The notes under the pieces are model-generated. The model had not been told where the DNA came from, did not search any database, and saw only the letters and a program-made list of their open reading frames with translations. Made by a program: the position numbers and the translations under genes. Of a stretch of DNA of 64,000 nt, positions 25,040 to 34,821 are shown piece by piece (positions within the stretch are counted from its first letter, which is position 1; every line of letters starts with the position of its first letter). Source of the DNA: Sepioteuthis lessoniana (Eukaryota; Mollusca; Cephalopoda; Myopsida; Loliginidae); assembly GCA_963585895.1 (NCBI GenBank), contig OY757934.1, forward strand, positions 35,581,268 to 35,645,267, in the 5' to 3' direction.

Positions 25040-25579
25040 CAGGTGAGAATTTACTGTTTATTGGAGATACCGTGTTTCAGAATAGTTATTAACAACTTTT
25101 ACTTTCATTGTTCTGTCAAAAAATATCTTACAATATTTACTTTTTTAAAGTTTAAAAATTTTTTTTTGAATAGAAATATCTAATATTTTAATTTTCATTT
25201 GTAATGATAATGAGATACCATATCAAATGCCTTGCTAAAATCCAAATATATAATTTACACATTATTCCCTTCTATCAAATATTTATTTATAATATCAATC
25301 CTTTCTAAAATATTAGATAATCTTGATTATAATTTATATCTTCCTCTATAAAATCTAATGTGATTTCTAATCAATTTTTCAAAAGCCTCACACAAAATAC
25401 ATTTTAAAGAACTTGGTTGGTAATTAATTAAATCTATCAAACCTTTTTTTATATTGTGGTATTACAATTACTGTTTTCCAAATATATGAAACCACTTCAT
25501 ATTTTATACATTTCTTAAGCAATTCACTTATTACATTGATAAAGCAATAATTTGATGAGAAACACTAATACATTTTAGA

Positions 25580-26157
25580 TTGCCCAGTCGGCTGGGGCTG
25601 TAGAATACACTGACTGCACCTCTGCAGAGGGGTAAGACCCCCCCCCCCACAACGCGTGTCCTGGAAATGACACTAAACAATCTGATGGCGAGGTTCAAGC
25701 AGTGCTGGAGCTTTGGGGAATGCGGAGTACCCCTTCATTGCCGTTGCTCCCAGGTCCACTCTGGCCTGGCGTGGTAGCACCTGATAGGACCCTATCTATG
25801 GGTTAAATAGAACTAACAGCATACTTGTGCTAAAATGAATTGTTTTGAGTAAACTGAATAGCTTGAAATAGAAATGTTTTTGACAATTAAACCGTACTTA
25901 CATTTAAACTACGTGATTATGCTTAACTGAATTATTTGAAATAGAACTGTTTTTGACATTAAAACTGTATTTACAATTAACTGAATTGTTACATATAACT
26001 GCTTGAATAGTTTGAAATAGAAATGTTTTTGACAAACTGTGTACTTATACTTAACTGAATTGTTTTAAATAGAACTTTTTATTTGGATAAAAATGGATTT
26101 AGCGTTAAATAACCTACAAAGGTTGATATACCATAAAACCCAACAAACCAAACCAAA
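25580..26157 (+). mobile_element. SINE family A nested in the LINE, 15-bp TSD
   Basis: TTGCCCAGTCGGCTGGGGCT head, CCTCTGCAGAGGGGTAAGAC, a C-run, CAGGTCCACTCTGGCC, about five internal units, then GATTTAGCGTTAAATAACC and CCAACAAACC. The duplication CTAATACATTTTAGA lies at 25565-25579 and 26158-26172. Removing the SINE and one duplication restores the LINE alignment. Confidence 0.92.
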
Positions 26158-26392
26158 CTAATACATTTTAGAATGTATTTCATTAGGCACCAAACTTTTA
26201 CCAACATCTAACCGGAATAATTGTTGTTTTATGCTTTTAGCTTCTATTTTTAATTCATTCATATTTTTTGGTACTATCCTCATAACAACTTTCCTGTAGT
26301 GAACCAAAATCTTCCAAATAATGAAAATGTTAAAAAAAACTTTGCTAGTACACCTGCTGTTTTCAACTGGTGTGTCCTTTAATTCACTTGTC

Positions 26393-26421
26393 TTTTTTTT
26401 TTTTTTTTTTTTTTTTTTTTC
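26393..26421. repeat. Poly-T tract
   Basis: About 28 T with one C nearby. It creates a poly-lysine reading frame on the minus strand that is not real protein. Confidence 0.9.
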
Positions 26422-27224
26422 TTTTTTTGACTGTACTAACATTTTTGTGAATGTTGGTTTTTGATTTTACCAATTTGAATAATGATTTGAAATTGTATTC
26501 AATATTTTTTCCAAATTTATTTTCTTGTTTCAATTTTTCATATTCATTTTATTTAGTTTTTCATTTTTGGTATAATTCCAAATTCTTCCCAAGTTTTTAT
26601 TTTTCTTTTTCATTTATAAGATGGCTGAGTAACCTTCCAAGGTAATTTTTTTAAACAGATCTCCTTAATTAGAGTATTTTATAACTTCTGGAATATTTTT
26701 ATTATTAATTTTATCTTTCTATTTGATTTTTTCCACTTTTCATTAACATCAACATACATTATATGGTTATGTTAAGGTCTATTTTTAGAAAATGTACTAC
26801 ATTCTTAATATGATAAAGACTTTGTATATCCAAGATAATTTTAGAAGAGATTAGGTTTATTGAATTGAAAGGTTTTTTTGTTTTTAAATAGATAATCAGG
26901 TAATAATCCAATAACTGCTCAAATGAAAAATGTCCCTCATTGTTATATCTGCTATTTGATATTTTAATTGTAATTTTTTAAATTTGAGAGATTTTTCTTT
27001 TTTTACCCCATTATTTTATTGTAAAAATTTATGTATCACTAAATTTTTCATTATTTTCTGTGTCTGTATATATATCCCAGTAAAAAATAGTACCCTATAG
27101 CAAAATTGTTATCAGAGCAATACACTTAAAATACTTTTAAATTAGAGAATAAATATATTTCTAATCAAATTTTGTTGAGTCTCTATTCAGATTGAATATA
27201 ATATTTTAATTATCCAAATTCTTA

Positions 27225-27466
27225 GGGGGTGTCCCCGTGGTGTAATGGTTAAAGCGATGGTCTGCGAAATCGTAGCACGCAAGTTCGAACTCCAGTCGCG
27301 CTATTACGTTCACTTTTGGACATGTACCCTTGAGAAAGGTATGAGCCCTTTATCCTCCCAGCTATGGGTTAAATAGCACCACTACTGTTCTTCTAGGAGG
27401 ATGGCTTTGGCATTAAATAACCCACGAAGGTTGATATGCCATTAAACAAAGAAACCATCAAACCAA
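27225..27466 (+). mobile_element. SINE family B, 11-bp TSD
   Basis: The head GGGGTGTCCCCGTGGTGTAA supplies the A box (TGGTGTAATGG) and AAGTTCGAACTCCAG the B box. The body has CACTTTTGGACATG, ACCCTTGAGAAAGG, CCAGCTATGGGTTAAATAG and CTGTTCTTCTAGGAGGATGG. The tail is TTGGCATTAAATAACCCACG plus AAACAAAGAAACC. CCAAATTCTTA flanks at 27214-27224 and 27467-27477. Confidence 0.92.
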
Positions 27467-27484
27467 CCAAATTCTTATTGTAGA

Positions 27485-27560
27485 GATAAGAAATACCTAA
27501 ATAGAAGTATTAATATCATCATCGACCATTGTTACAATTCGAGCCCAGTGGGTTCATTGG
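27485..27560 (-). repeat. Dispersed repeat J, head fragment
   Basis: Reverse complement reads AATGAACCCACTGGGCTC, then ATGGTCGATGATGATATTAA and ACTTCTATTTAGG, matching the starts of the J copies at 11.6 and 39.8 kb. Confidence 0.4.
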
Positions 27561-30137
27561 TTGTCTACTTATTCTTAACAATACTTACATACAACTCAAG
27601 CTCTTAAAAATTCATATTTCTCAGAATTCTTACCATATTCTTTTCTACTTGTATATTAACTTTATGAAACTATTATTTGATGATTATTTTCTTCACATTT
27701 TATTGTCATTATTATTCTTCTGTTTATTCTTATAACTATCTTATTCTTATTTCTTTTATATAAGCAAAATAACATCATTGCCCATGAGATGTGTGTGCAT
27801 GTGACTAATTCTTTTAAACACTACTGAGAGTTTATAATATATAAGCTTTGTATAGAAGCTCTTCTTTCTTTCTTGTTTGGATATTTTCTTCTCTCAGATG
27901 AATGAGGTTATCTCTCACTACTCAGAGGATTTGTTCTGTGTCTGTATGTCTGGTTTAAATACATTAAAAGAATGTAAAAGTGTTTCCTTGATATTTACAC
28001 TGTGCTTAAAAGCACCATCTTAAGAAATCTCATTATTATTATGTTATCCCAATAACAAAGCTTTTGTCAGAATCTGGAAGATTTATTTAGAGCATATCCC
28101 TTGAAACAATGGAAAATATTTTGTTAAAAGAACTGTTTCACTCTCTTTCAAATATGGCATGTTTTGGTTTCATTCTTTATTTCTTTTAGTAAGGTATTTC
28201 TAAATTCTGTCTTGCATGTCAGTGTTTATCATCTTAAGTAGTAGAATGTTTATTGTACCAAACTCATAAGATATCTATGGAAATGTAGTGTTAGTTGAAT
28301 CCTCAACTATCTTCTAGCTGAAAGTAAATAACTGAACAAATAGATTAACTGCTACACTAAGAATTCATTTCCTTAGGATTTTCTGTCTAGTATTAAATGT
28401 GCTGGAGTCACTGTTGTCTTGGGATTGTGGTAATCATTTTATTTTGATTTGTCTGGCCTTCTCATAAAGAATTGGATTGTTACCATATCTATAGAATATC
28501 TATTACTTTCTTAAAAATATATCTTAGGATATAATATCCAGTTTTTGTTTTATAAGGGAAAATCGGAAAAAAAAGTTAAATATAATAAAACTTTAAAGAA
28601 TTAAAATATTATCTTACAGATATTATGTATTGATATTGTGTAGGAAAAAAAGATTAAGAAATTGCTGTTAACATGAATTGAGACCAGATTTATTTGGAAT
28701 GAGTGTTGAATGATTGCATATCTACAAGATAATACTGTATAAACACACTTTCCCCCCCTATGCCTTTGCTAGGTGTCAGTTTGATGATAACATAATACTG
28801 ACGAATTTATACATTACATACCAGAGATACACAAAAAACTAAGGAAACAAACACATGAGTTAGCAGAATTTTTCATGCAACAATTTTGTAAAATTTAAAT
28901 ATTTACCAGTGTCAGTTTAAAAAAGAGTTTATTGTACTTTTAAACTCTTTAACCTACAAATCCAATATTTCAGGCTTAGTATAATTTCTGGTGCACCACA
29001 AACATCTTTCAGGTTTGCTGAGATCACATTAAATCAGGAGATTCGACTCATGAACTACTTTAAATATGTTCTGAATTTTAGTAATCAATTATTTCTAAGA
29101 TAAGAGCTTTTAATCAAAAATTAAGTTGTTTTTATTTTTTTTGATTTTTAAATTTTTAATTTTTTTATTTACATTGGAATTTTTGTATTTGTTTAGGCTC
29201 ATTGGCATCTACAGACTACAAGCACTTTCATTTTGATGAATAAATATTGCAGTTTAGGATTACAATTAGTAAAAATTATAGGTTTTCACAGACTGTCTTC
29301 TGCTCTTGGGTTTAAGAACCTTGCATTTGGAATTATGATAAAAATCTTAATATAGTGATTATTCACAGCCTTTTTTATAATGGAATAAGACAGCTTTAAA
29401 CAAAGATGTCTGTACTCTGGAGTGAAATTTTGAAAGTGCTTTACATTTGATTTTATTAGATTTTTGTAAGCTCATATTAGGAGTTAAGGGTTCAAAAGTT
29501 AAGGAAACTATTTAGTACTATGTTAATGATAATTGAACATATTGTAGCCATGAGGATTTTTTTCCTTCCAATTCAACTTAGTTTATGTCTATAAGTATGG
29601 TAATGTTTTTTATGCTTTATATTTCATAGAACCAGGATGTTGTGTCAAAAGAAATTTCTGATATTTGAATGAATCTTGAAATAATTTCAACTGCAAAACT
29701 CATTTATCTTAAGGCACTTCATTTGAATAAAGTGTTTTTTTTTCTTTATACAAAAGTCACTTTGTATTGATTAACATTTTGGTGGGAAAGTTATGTTGGA
29801 ACCAACTAAACTAAAACTTGTGATTATTATGTATGTAGATTATTCCATTAATAACCAAAATTAAATTTGCAGGTATGTTAATTATATTAATATCGATCAT
29901 CACTCATATGTATTCATTCCTCTTTTTTCCTCTGTGAACATCTTATATAAAAATACATGATTTTTTAATAGCTGTTTAAATGGGCATTACTGAATAGAAC
30001 TATATTGGTTTGTTCTCAAATCACTGAATTTTAAGTAATCTTTTGAAATATCTTATTAAACCATTTACAGTTTATCACTATTTCATAAAACATTATGAAA
30101 CCCAAGTGAAATTTGATTAGAACTTCAATGGATATTG
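27561..30137. other. AT-rich intronic sequence, nothing recognised
   Basis: 2.6 kb without supported gene, RNA or repeat. Confidence 0.5.
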
Positions 30138-30668
30138 AGGCCAGTCAGCTGGAACTGTAGAATACACTGGCTGCATCTCTACAGAGAGATTAAAATCCTT
30201 TCCCCAACGAGTGTCCTAGATATGACTTTAAACAATCTGATGGTAAGGCTCCAACTTTGGAGATTTGGGGAATGTGAAGTACCCCTTCATTGCCATTGCT
30301 CCCAGGTCTACTCTGACTCGGAGTAGTAGCACCTGATAGGATCCTATCTATGGGACAAATAGAACAAACTGTGTGCAAACTGATGTTAAATTTTAATGGT
30401 TATACAGCAATACTTGAAACCATTTAACTGTGTGCAAAAAAGATCTCAGGGTCATTTAAAGATATTATCTACAAAATATATTCACAGATCATATATATAT
30501 TTGATATATATGTATAAACAGGATTTGGCTTTAAATAAACCTACAATGGTTGATATGTCATAAAACCCAACAAATTCAAATTATATATATTTAGTATATA
30601 TGTATAAAGAGGATTTGGCTTTAAATAATCTACAATGGTTGATATGCTATAAAACCCAACCAAACCAA
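30138..30668 (+). mobile_element. SINE family A with duplicated tail
   Basis: The head GCCAGTCAGCTGGAACTG and body are typical. The terminal module GGATTTGGCTTTAAATAA...GGTTGATATG...ATAAAACCCAAC occurs twice (about 30521-30575 and 30611-30660), separated by TATATATTTAGTATATATG. The flanks TTCAATGGATATTG (30124-30137) and TTCAATAGACATTG (30669-30682) form a diverged 14-bp TSD enclosing both tails. Confidence 0.85.
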
Positions 30669-31435
30669 TTCAATAGACATTGTTTTAGATAAATTTGTTA
30701 AATATTTGTAAATACTGATCAAATACTGAGAGTTATCTATTCCATTGCACAAAAATTCAAGTTTTGGCATTGTCCCTATCAGTTGTTTTAGCTTTGTCTT
30801 CTTCAATTGTTTTCCTATTTTTATGATTCCTGTATGTCCATCCAGAATGTGAAAGTGGTCATTCATGTGGATGTTTCTTTTTTCTAGTTGATTATATATA
30901 AATTTTACTTGTAATTATTAATAGAAACATTTCAAACAAGTATATAGTTTAATATAAGTTAGACTTTCAATTTCTTGAAGAGTATCTCTTTGATTCTTAT
31001 TTCAGTTCCATCTGGATTTTGAAAAAAGTTAAAACTCTATCACTTTATAACAAAAAGTGATTTAATATAGAATTACATCAGTGACAAAAAAAATCATTAA
31101 TGAGAAAAAAAGGTACTGTGTGGGATGTGGAAATATATAGTTGATACATAACTGAGTACAATGATTTTCCTAATATCTGTGTGTAATCTTTGAATTGATT
31201 TTTTAAAATTATCATTCAAATGAGTAATTTGAATGCAAGATATAATTTGATATTAAGTAATCTCATAATTGCTCTAATATTGAATGAAATATGTTTATAT
31301 TTAATATAATTAGATATATAGTTAACTAAATTTTCATTCAATAATATATAACTGGGAGCAAATAGAGAAAAATATAAAAGATATTAAGAATGATAGTATT
31401 AGTCAAATTTTTAGTAATTTTTAAAATTTTTTTAT

Positions 31436-31640
31436 TGTTATGGACCAGTAAAAGGTCCGGAAGAAAGACGCGAACTTGGGTTTATATGGAACAAAATATA
31501 TTAACGAAAGTATAGTACAACATAGGTAAAAAGGTGTTGAGCGTCAGTGTTAGGCTGGGATAAACTTCACCACTGAGGTGAATATTCTCCCAGTATTAAT
31601 AGCAACAGGAAGAGTTCATTACAGTCATTACATGCTGTAG
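31436..31640 (-). mobile_element. Possible LTR end fragment
   Basis: GC-richer segment starting TGTTATGGACCAG on the plus strand, with a GGACC/GGTCC hairpin. Read on the minus strand it would end in CATAACA as an LTR 3' end does. No partner border found. Confidence 0.3.
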
Positions 31641-31644
31641 CTTT

Positions 31645-31868
31645 TGGAAATACAGAGTACCCCTTCATTACCATCACTCCTAGGTTCACTCTACCAGAGT
31701 GGTAGCACCTGATAGGGGGTCCTATCTATGGGTCAAATAGAACTAAACTGTGTAATTATGCTATACTGAATTGTTTTGAAATCAACTTTTACTTTTGAAA
31801 CTTTTATTAAAATGACTTAATTCAGCATTAAATGACCCAAAAAGGGTTGATACACCGTATAACAAAAC
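31645..31868 (+). mobile_element. SINE family A, 5'-truncated fragment
   Basis: Begins inside the body at GCTGTAGCTTTTGG, then AGTACCCCTTCATTACCATC, GGGGGTCCTATCTATGGG, one internal unit and a tail TTCAGCATTAAATGACCC ending ATAACAAAACAACC. Confidence 0.75.
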
Positions 31869-32005
31869 AACCATTCATTATCTATGACTTACTTGCCTAT
31901 TATCTCTAATGCCATTATTCCCACCGATTTATTATTATTATTTCTATTGCTTGTTTTCTCTTAGCCATTTATGGTTTTTCTCCTCTGCATTTTTTTAAAT
32001 ACAAG

Positions 32006-32469
32006 TGTTGTATAGCCATGAACAACTATACATACACATATACATACAGAAATATAACGACGACACAATAATGACGAGCGGACACAGTTCTTTAGAAAAA
32101 TATACCTCTCACTTTATTGAAAGGGTTGTGTGTGAGAGGGAGTTGGAGACCGAACAAAGACTGCAACATACTGACTCCCCAGCACCTCTGGCCATAGCAG
32201 TGAGTCTTTTTCATTCTCCTGGGCTGCTCAACTGGGCTGCTGAGAGCTGGTTCCCACAGCTCGATCTGGAACACTGACTTCAAGCTCTGAACTCCAATTG
32301 CTTGACTTCCTGTCTCACCCCGGGTTATATCATTGTTCTACGCCCACTCAATTCAACCCGTCGACAACCAAGGCCACCCCCTGATCTCTTCGACTGGATG
32401 CACCTGTTATTTACACAGGTGCATTTCTTCTTTTGACAGCTTGGCCGGGTCGGAGCTCAATATGTAACA
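32006..32469 (-). mobile_element. Solo LTR, 464 bp, 4-bp TSD
   Basis: On the minus strand it starts TGTTACATATTGAGC and ends GGCTATACAACA, giving TGTT...AACA inverted ends. CAAG is duplicated at 32002-32005 and 32470-32473. A polyadenylation signal AATAAA lies at 32118-32113 (minus), followed about 110 bp later by the 3' end. Base composition is clearly richer in GC than the flanks. No internal retroviral-type coding region adjoins it, so it is a solo LTR, probably of a Ty3/gypsy-type retrotransposon. Confidence 0.75.
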
Positions 32470-32719
32470 CAAGGAGGTACGGAATAGTACTACCTGTGGA
32501 CTTCTCGTGAAGCATAGGGCCACTGCCTTACCACATTACTGACAGTGTTGTGATTTCATTAGCAAGTATATTTTTTAAGGAGGAGTTGTTGGCTCTGTGC
32601 CCACCTTATTGTGAACTGAGTTGTCTTTCTTCTAGATTGGTTACTAACCAAGGATTAACCCAGTTAGATTTACTGTTTTACCCCTTAGCTTATGGGGAGG
32701 AAGAGAAGAGATTGGTTTG

Positions 32720-32835
32720 TGCCTTTATAAGGGCATTAGTATGAAATAAACACAAAGTGTCTCTGCCAGAACCTGAACCCGGCTCAATGATTTTGTTTTC
32801 TGCATTCTTAACCATTAGGCTGCCTACACCTCCAT
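32720..32835 (-). repeat. tRNA-like SINE head fragment
   Basis: Minus strand reads GGCAGCCTAATGGTTAAGAA (A-box region) and GAGCCGGGTTCAGGTTCTGG (B-box region), then a stretch like the family C body ending at TACTAATGCCCTTA. Confidence 0.45.
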
Positions 32836-33387
32836 TCACACTGGTAAAATTACTTGAAACATACAGACTAAAATATATATTTCTTATCAGTATCAGAGGT
32901 TGGTGTTCAAACCTAGATAAAAGCTAGGATTTTGATGGTTAATTTTTCTTGTCAAGCTTGATTTAAAGATTAACACAACACTTTTTCTTTAAATATCTGA
33001 TTTGATTTTGTGCTATACTAAAATAGTAAATATGAAAACTAATCTAAATCTGTAAACTTAATCCAGTTTTATAAGATTTAGATTAAAAGCCCTTGAAAAT
33101 GGCATGAATCTAACCATTTCTGTATTCCTATCATATTGTCTTCTTGGTCTTATTGATTTACTGTGAATTGTATTGATGGTAAAGATAATGATGTATATCT
33201 ACTTCAATAAGATTAAAGATATTTGCAAGATTCAATTCTGGGAAACAAAGATTGATAAATTTTTTTAACATAACCACTGTTCTTATTTGTGTGCACCTAA
33301 TGTAAGATTACTGATTATAATAAGTAAATGAGTTTGACCTCCAGTCGTGCTATTATGTTCACTTTTGGACAAATACCCTTGGGAAAG

Positions 33388-33832
33388 ATGTACATATTTT
33401 TATTTTAAGTCGAGGAATTAATATTGTAAATCTGAATTACCATGACCAGAAAATTCGCCGAACACCTACGCATGATATACGGAAACACTGGACAGCTGTT
33501 TCGACTTTATTAGGTCTCATCAGCAGTGTATACTACAATCTCCACCACTGGAGATAGAACCAGCGACCACAGACTGCAGTGCCGAAACTCTACAACTGAG
33601 CCACCAGTTCATATCGCACACAAGTGTCGCCAAATCAACTAGTCATGGTAATTGCGCAGCCAAATAACCTAAATGTGTCTTGCAAGTTACATTCGTAATC
33701 TTTCCAGAGGACACGGTCACCCCCTAGGGCTACGTCTTCCCAAGAAGCTTAGAAATACACATCCGTGTAATTATTATGACCTCAAGGGCAAAGGAATAGA
33801 TGTACATATTTTTATTTTTTAAGTAGAGGTTA
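33388..33832 (-). mobile_element. tRNA-headed element carrying a hammerhead ribozyme
   Basis: Read on the minus strand. It starts and ends with nearly the same roughly 27-bp sequence (containing ATGTACATATTTTTATTTT on the plus strand at 33388 and 33802), so it looks like a unit plus part of the next. Between them lie a tRNA-like Pol III head (A box TGGCTCAGTTGTAGAG, B-box region CGCTGGTTCTATCTCC), then the hammerhead at 33486-33528, then TTTTCTGGTCATGGTAATTC. There is no coding capacity. The arrangement recalls schistosome Sm-alpha SINE-like hammerhead repeats and hammerhead-bearing Penelope termini. Confidence 0.7.
33486..33528 (-). ncRNA. Type I hammerhead ribozyme, intact core
   Basis: Minus strand 5' to 3': stem I CACTG (33528-33524), core CTGATGA (33523-33517), stem II GAC...GTC around a loop (33516-33503), GAAA (33502-33499), a 2-bp stem III (A-U and C-G) with loop AGCT, cleavage triplet GTC (33493-33491), stem I return CAGTG (33490-33486). 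Stem I pairs perfectly over 5 bp and every universally conserved core base is present. The very short stem III is typical of the minimal type I hammerheads of animal retroelements, which cleave best as dimers. Confidence 0.85.
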
Positions 33833-34576
33833 CTCTTGGGAAAGTTATGAATCTCCTCATCTTGCCAGCTATGGGTTAAACAGTACCACTACAGTTCTAG
33901 GAGAATGGCTTTGGCATTAAATAACCTACTAAAGTTGAGATGCCATTAAAACAAAGAAACAAAAAAAAAACTAATTATGATAGTTCTCAAGATTCACCAT
34001 TCTTTTTTTTTTTTAAAAAAGATACTCTTTTTACTATATTGGAAATATCACTGTAGTATCTGCTGAATTCCAAAATGAAAATGAATGTACAAATATCTAT
34101 GCATAGATTCGCATATAAATTTTCATTAAGATTTGTAGAAAATGCTTGTCACTTTCTCTTTGTAATGATATCTATCAACTGATTAGCACAATTTGTTCTT
34201 GTGGCCATGTTATAGTTATCTTAACTTAAGAAATTATTTGATTATTTATCTTTGTCTTTCCTTGTTAGCTATACTTTTATATTTGTTAAAAACAATGGTA
34301 CCTGCAATGGGACACATGTTTAGAAATATTTTCTAGCTCTTATTACTTTACACCTTGATAGATTTAGTCACTGGCCAGTCATTGCCAATTTCTGTCCTTG
34401 GAAAAAGTATGACGATTTCAAATTAGCTTTCAAACTTAAACTTTCTCATTGAGTGTATATATTCAGAATACATCAAATAAGTTAACTGAAAATAGTGATA
34501 TGAGTATAATGCCATTTAACTATTTTGCCTTTACCAATATCACAAAAGTATTAGATTATTCAAGCCCTTTATGTTG

Positions 34577-34812
34577 TTGTTCGCCAATGGTTCAGGAGAC
34601 CTGGGTTCAATCCTTGGTCGCATCATACCAAAGACTTTAAAAATGGTACTTGATACCACCTTGCTTAACACTCAGCAATATAAAGTACGTATCAAGGGTA
34701 AAGTGGAGCAATCCAGGGAAAGGAGTAGCACCCTCCCCAACACCTTGGTGTAGTAGCTATTGAAAAGGGAGCCTTCTGATCGCCCTCGACTACGGCGCCA
34801 ACAACAACAACT
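34577..34812 (+). mobile_element. SINE family D, 9-bp TSD
   Basis: It contains CTGGGTTCAATCCTTGGTCG (B box), ACCAAAGACTTTAAAAATGG, TACTTGATACC, GAAAGGAGTAGCACCCTCC, GGTGTAGTAGCTATTGAAAA, and the tail CTACGGCGCC plus (AAC)n. TTTATGTTG is duplicated at 34568-34576 and 34813-34821. The A-box part of the head is reduced. Confidence 0.8.
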
Positions 34813-34821
34813 TTTATGTTG

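Larger units (their letters stand above)
25040..26640 (-). pseudogene. Jockey/CR1-like LINE reverse transcriptase remnant, split by a SINE
   Basis: On the minus strand, in order: NEKEK and KLVKSKTNIHKNVSTVKK (26640-26400, the region before the RT domain), DVGKSLVPNEIHSKM (26205-26162, resembling the RT motif GKSxGPDxI), then, after the SINE at 25580-26157, LLKKCIKYEVVSYIWK and, at 25248-25212, YLDFSKAFDMVS, which is the conserved RT motif A with its catalytic aspartate. Near 25105-25050 DRTMKVKV and YSETRYLQ resemble the stretch before SGVPQG. Stops and frameshifts are frequent. It is an old, dead copy; superfamily placement among jockey, CR1 and L2 is by motif wording only. Confidence 0.7.
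33320..33960 (+). mobile_element. SINE family B, 5'-truncated and interrupted
   Basis: The left piece (33320-33387) has GAGTTTGACCTCCAGTCGTG and CACTTTTGGACAAATACCC. The right piece (33833-33960) resumes at TTACTCTTGGGAAAGTTATG and continues through CCAGCTATGGGTTAAACAG, GGCTTTGGCATTAAATAACC to the AAACAAAGAAAC tail. TTGGGAAAG occurs on both sides of the insert and probably marks its target duplication. The insert is the hammerhead element at 33388-33832. Confidence 0.8.

Noticed and set aside
26158..26442. Minus-strand 94-codon frame as a gene
   Set aside because: Its start is poly-Lys from a poly-T tract; the remainder is part of the LINE remnant and ends at a SINE insertion border.
27225..27320. 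Possible tRNA gene (good A and B boxes)
   Set aside because: It is the head of SINE family B, with body, tail and TSD; no acceptor-stem pairing. The same applies to the heads at 14613, 42421, 52871 and 53881.
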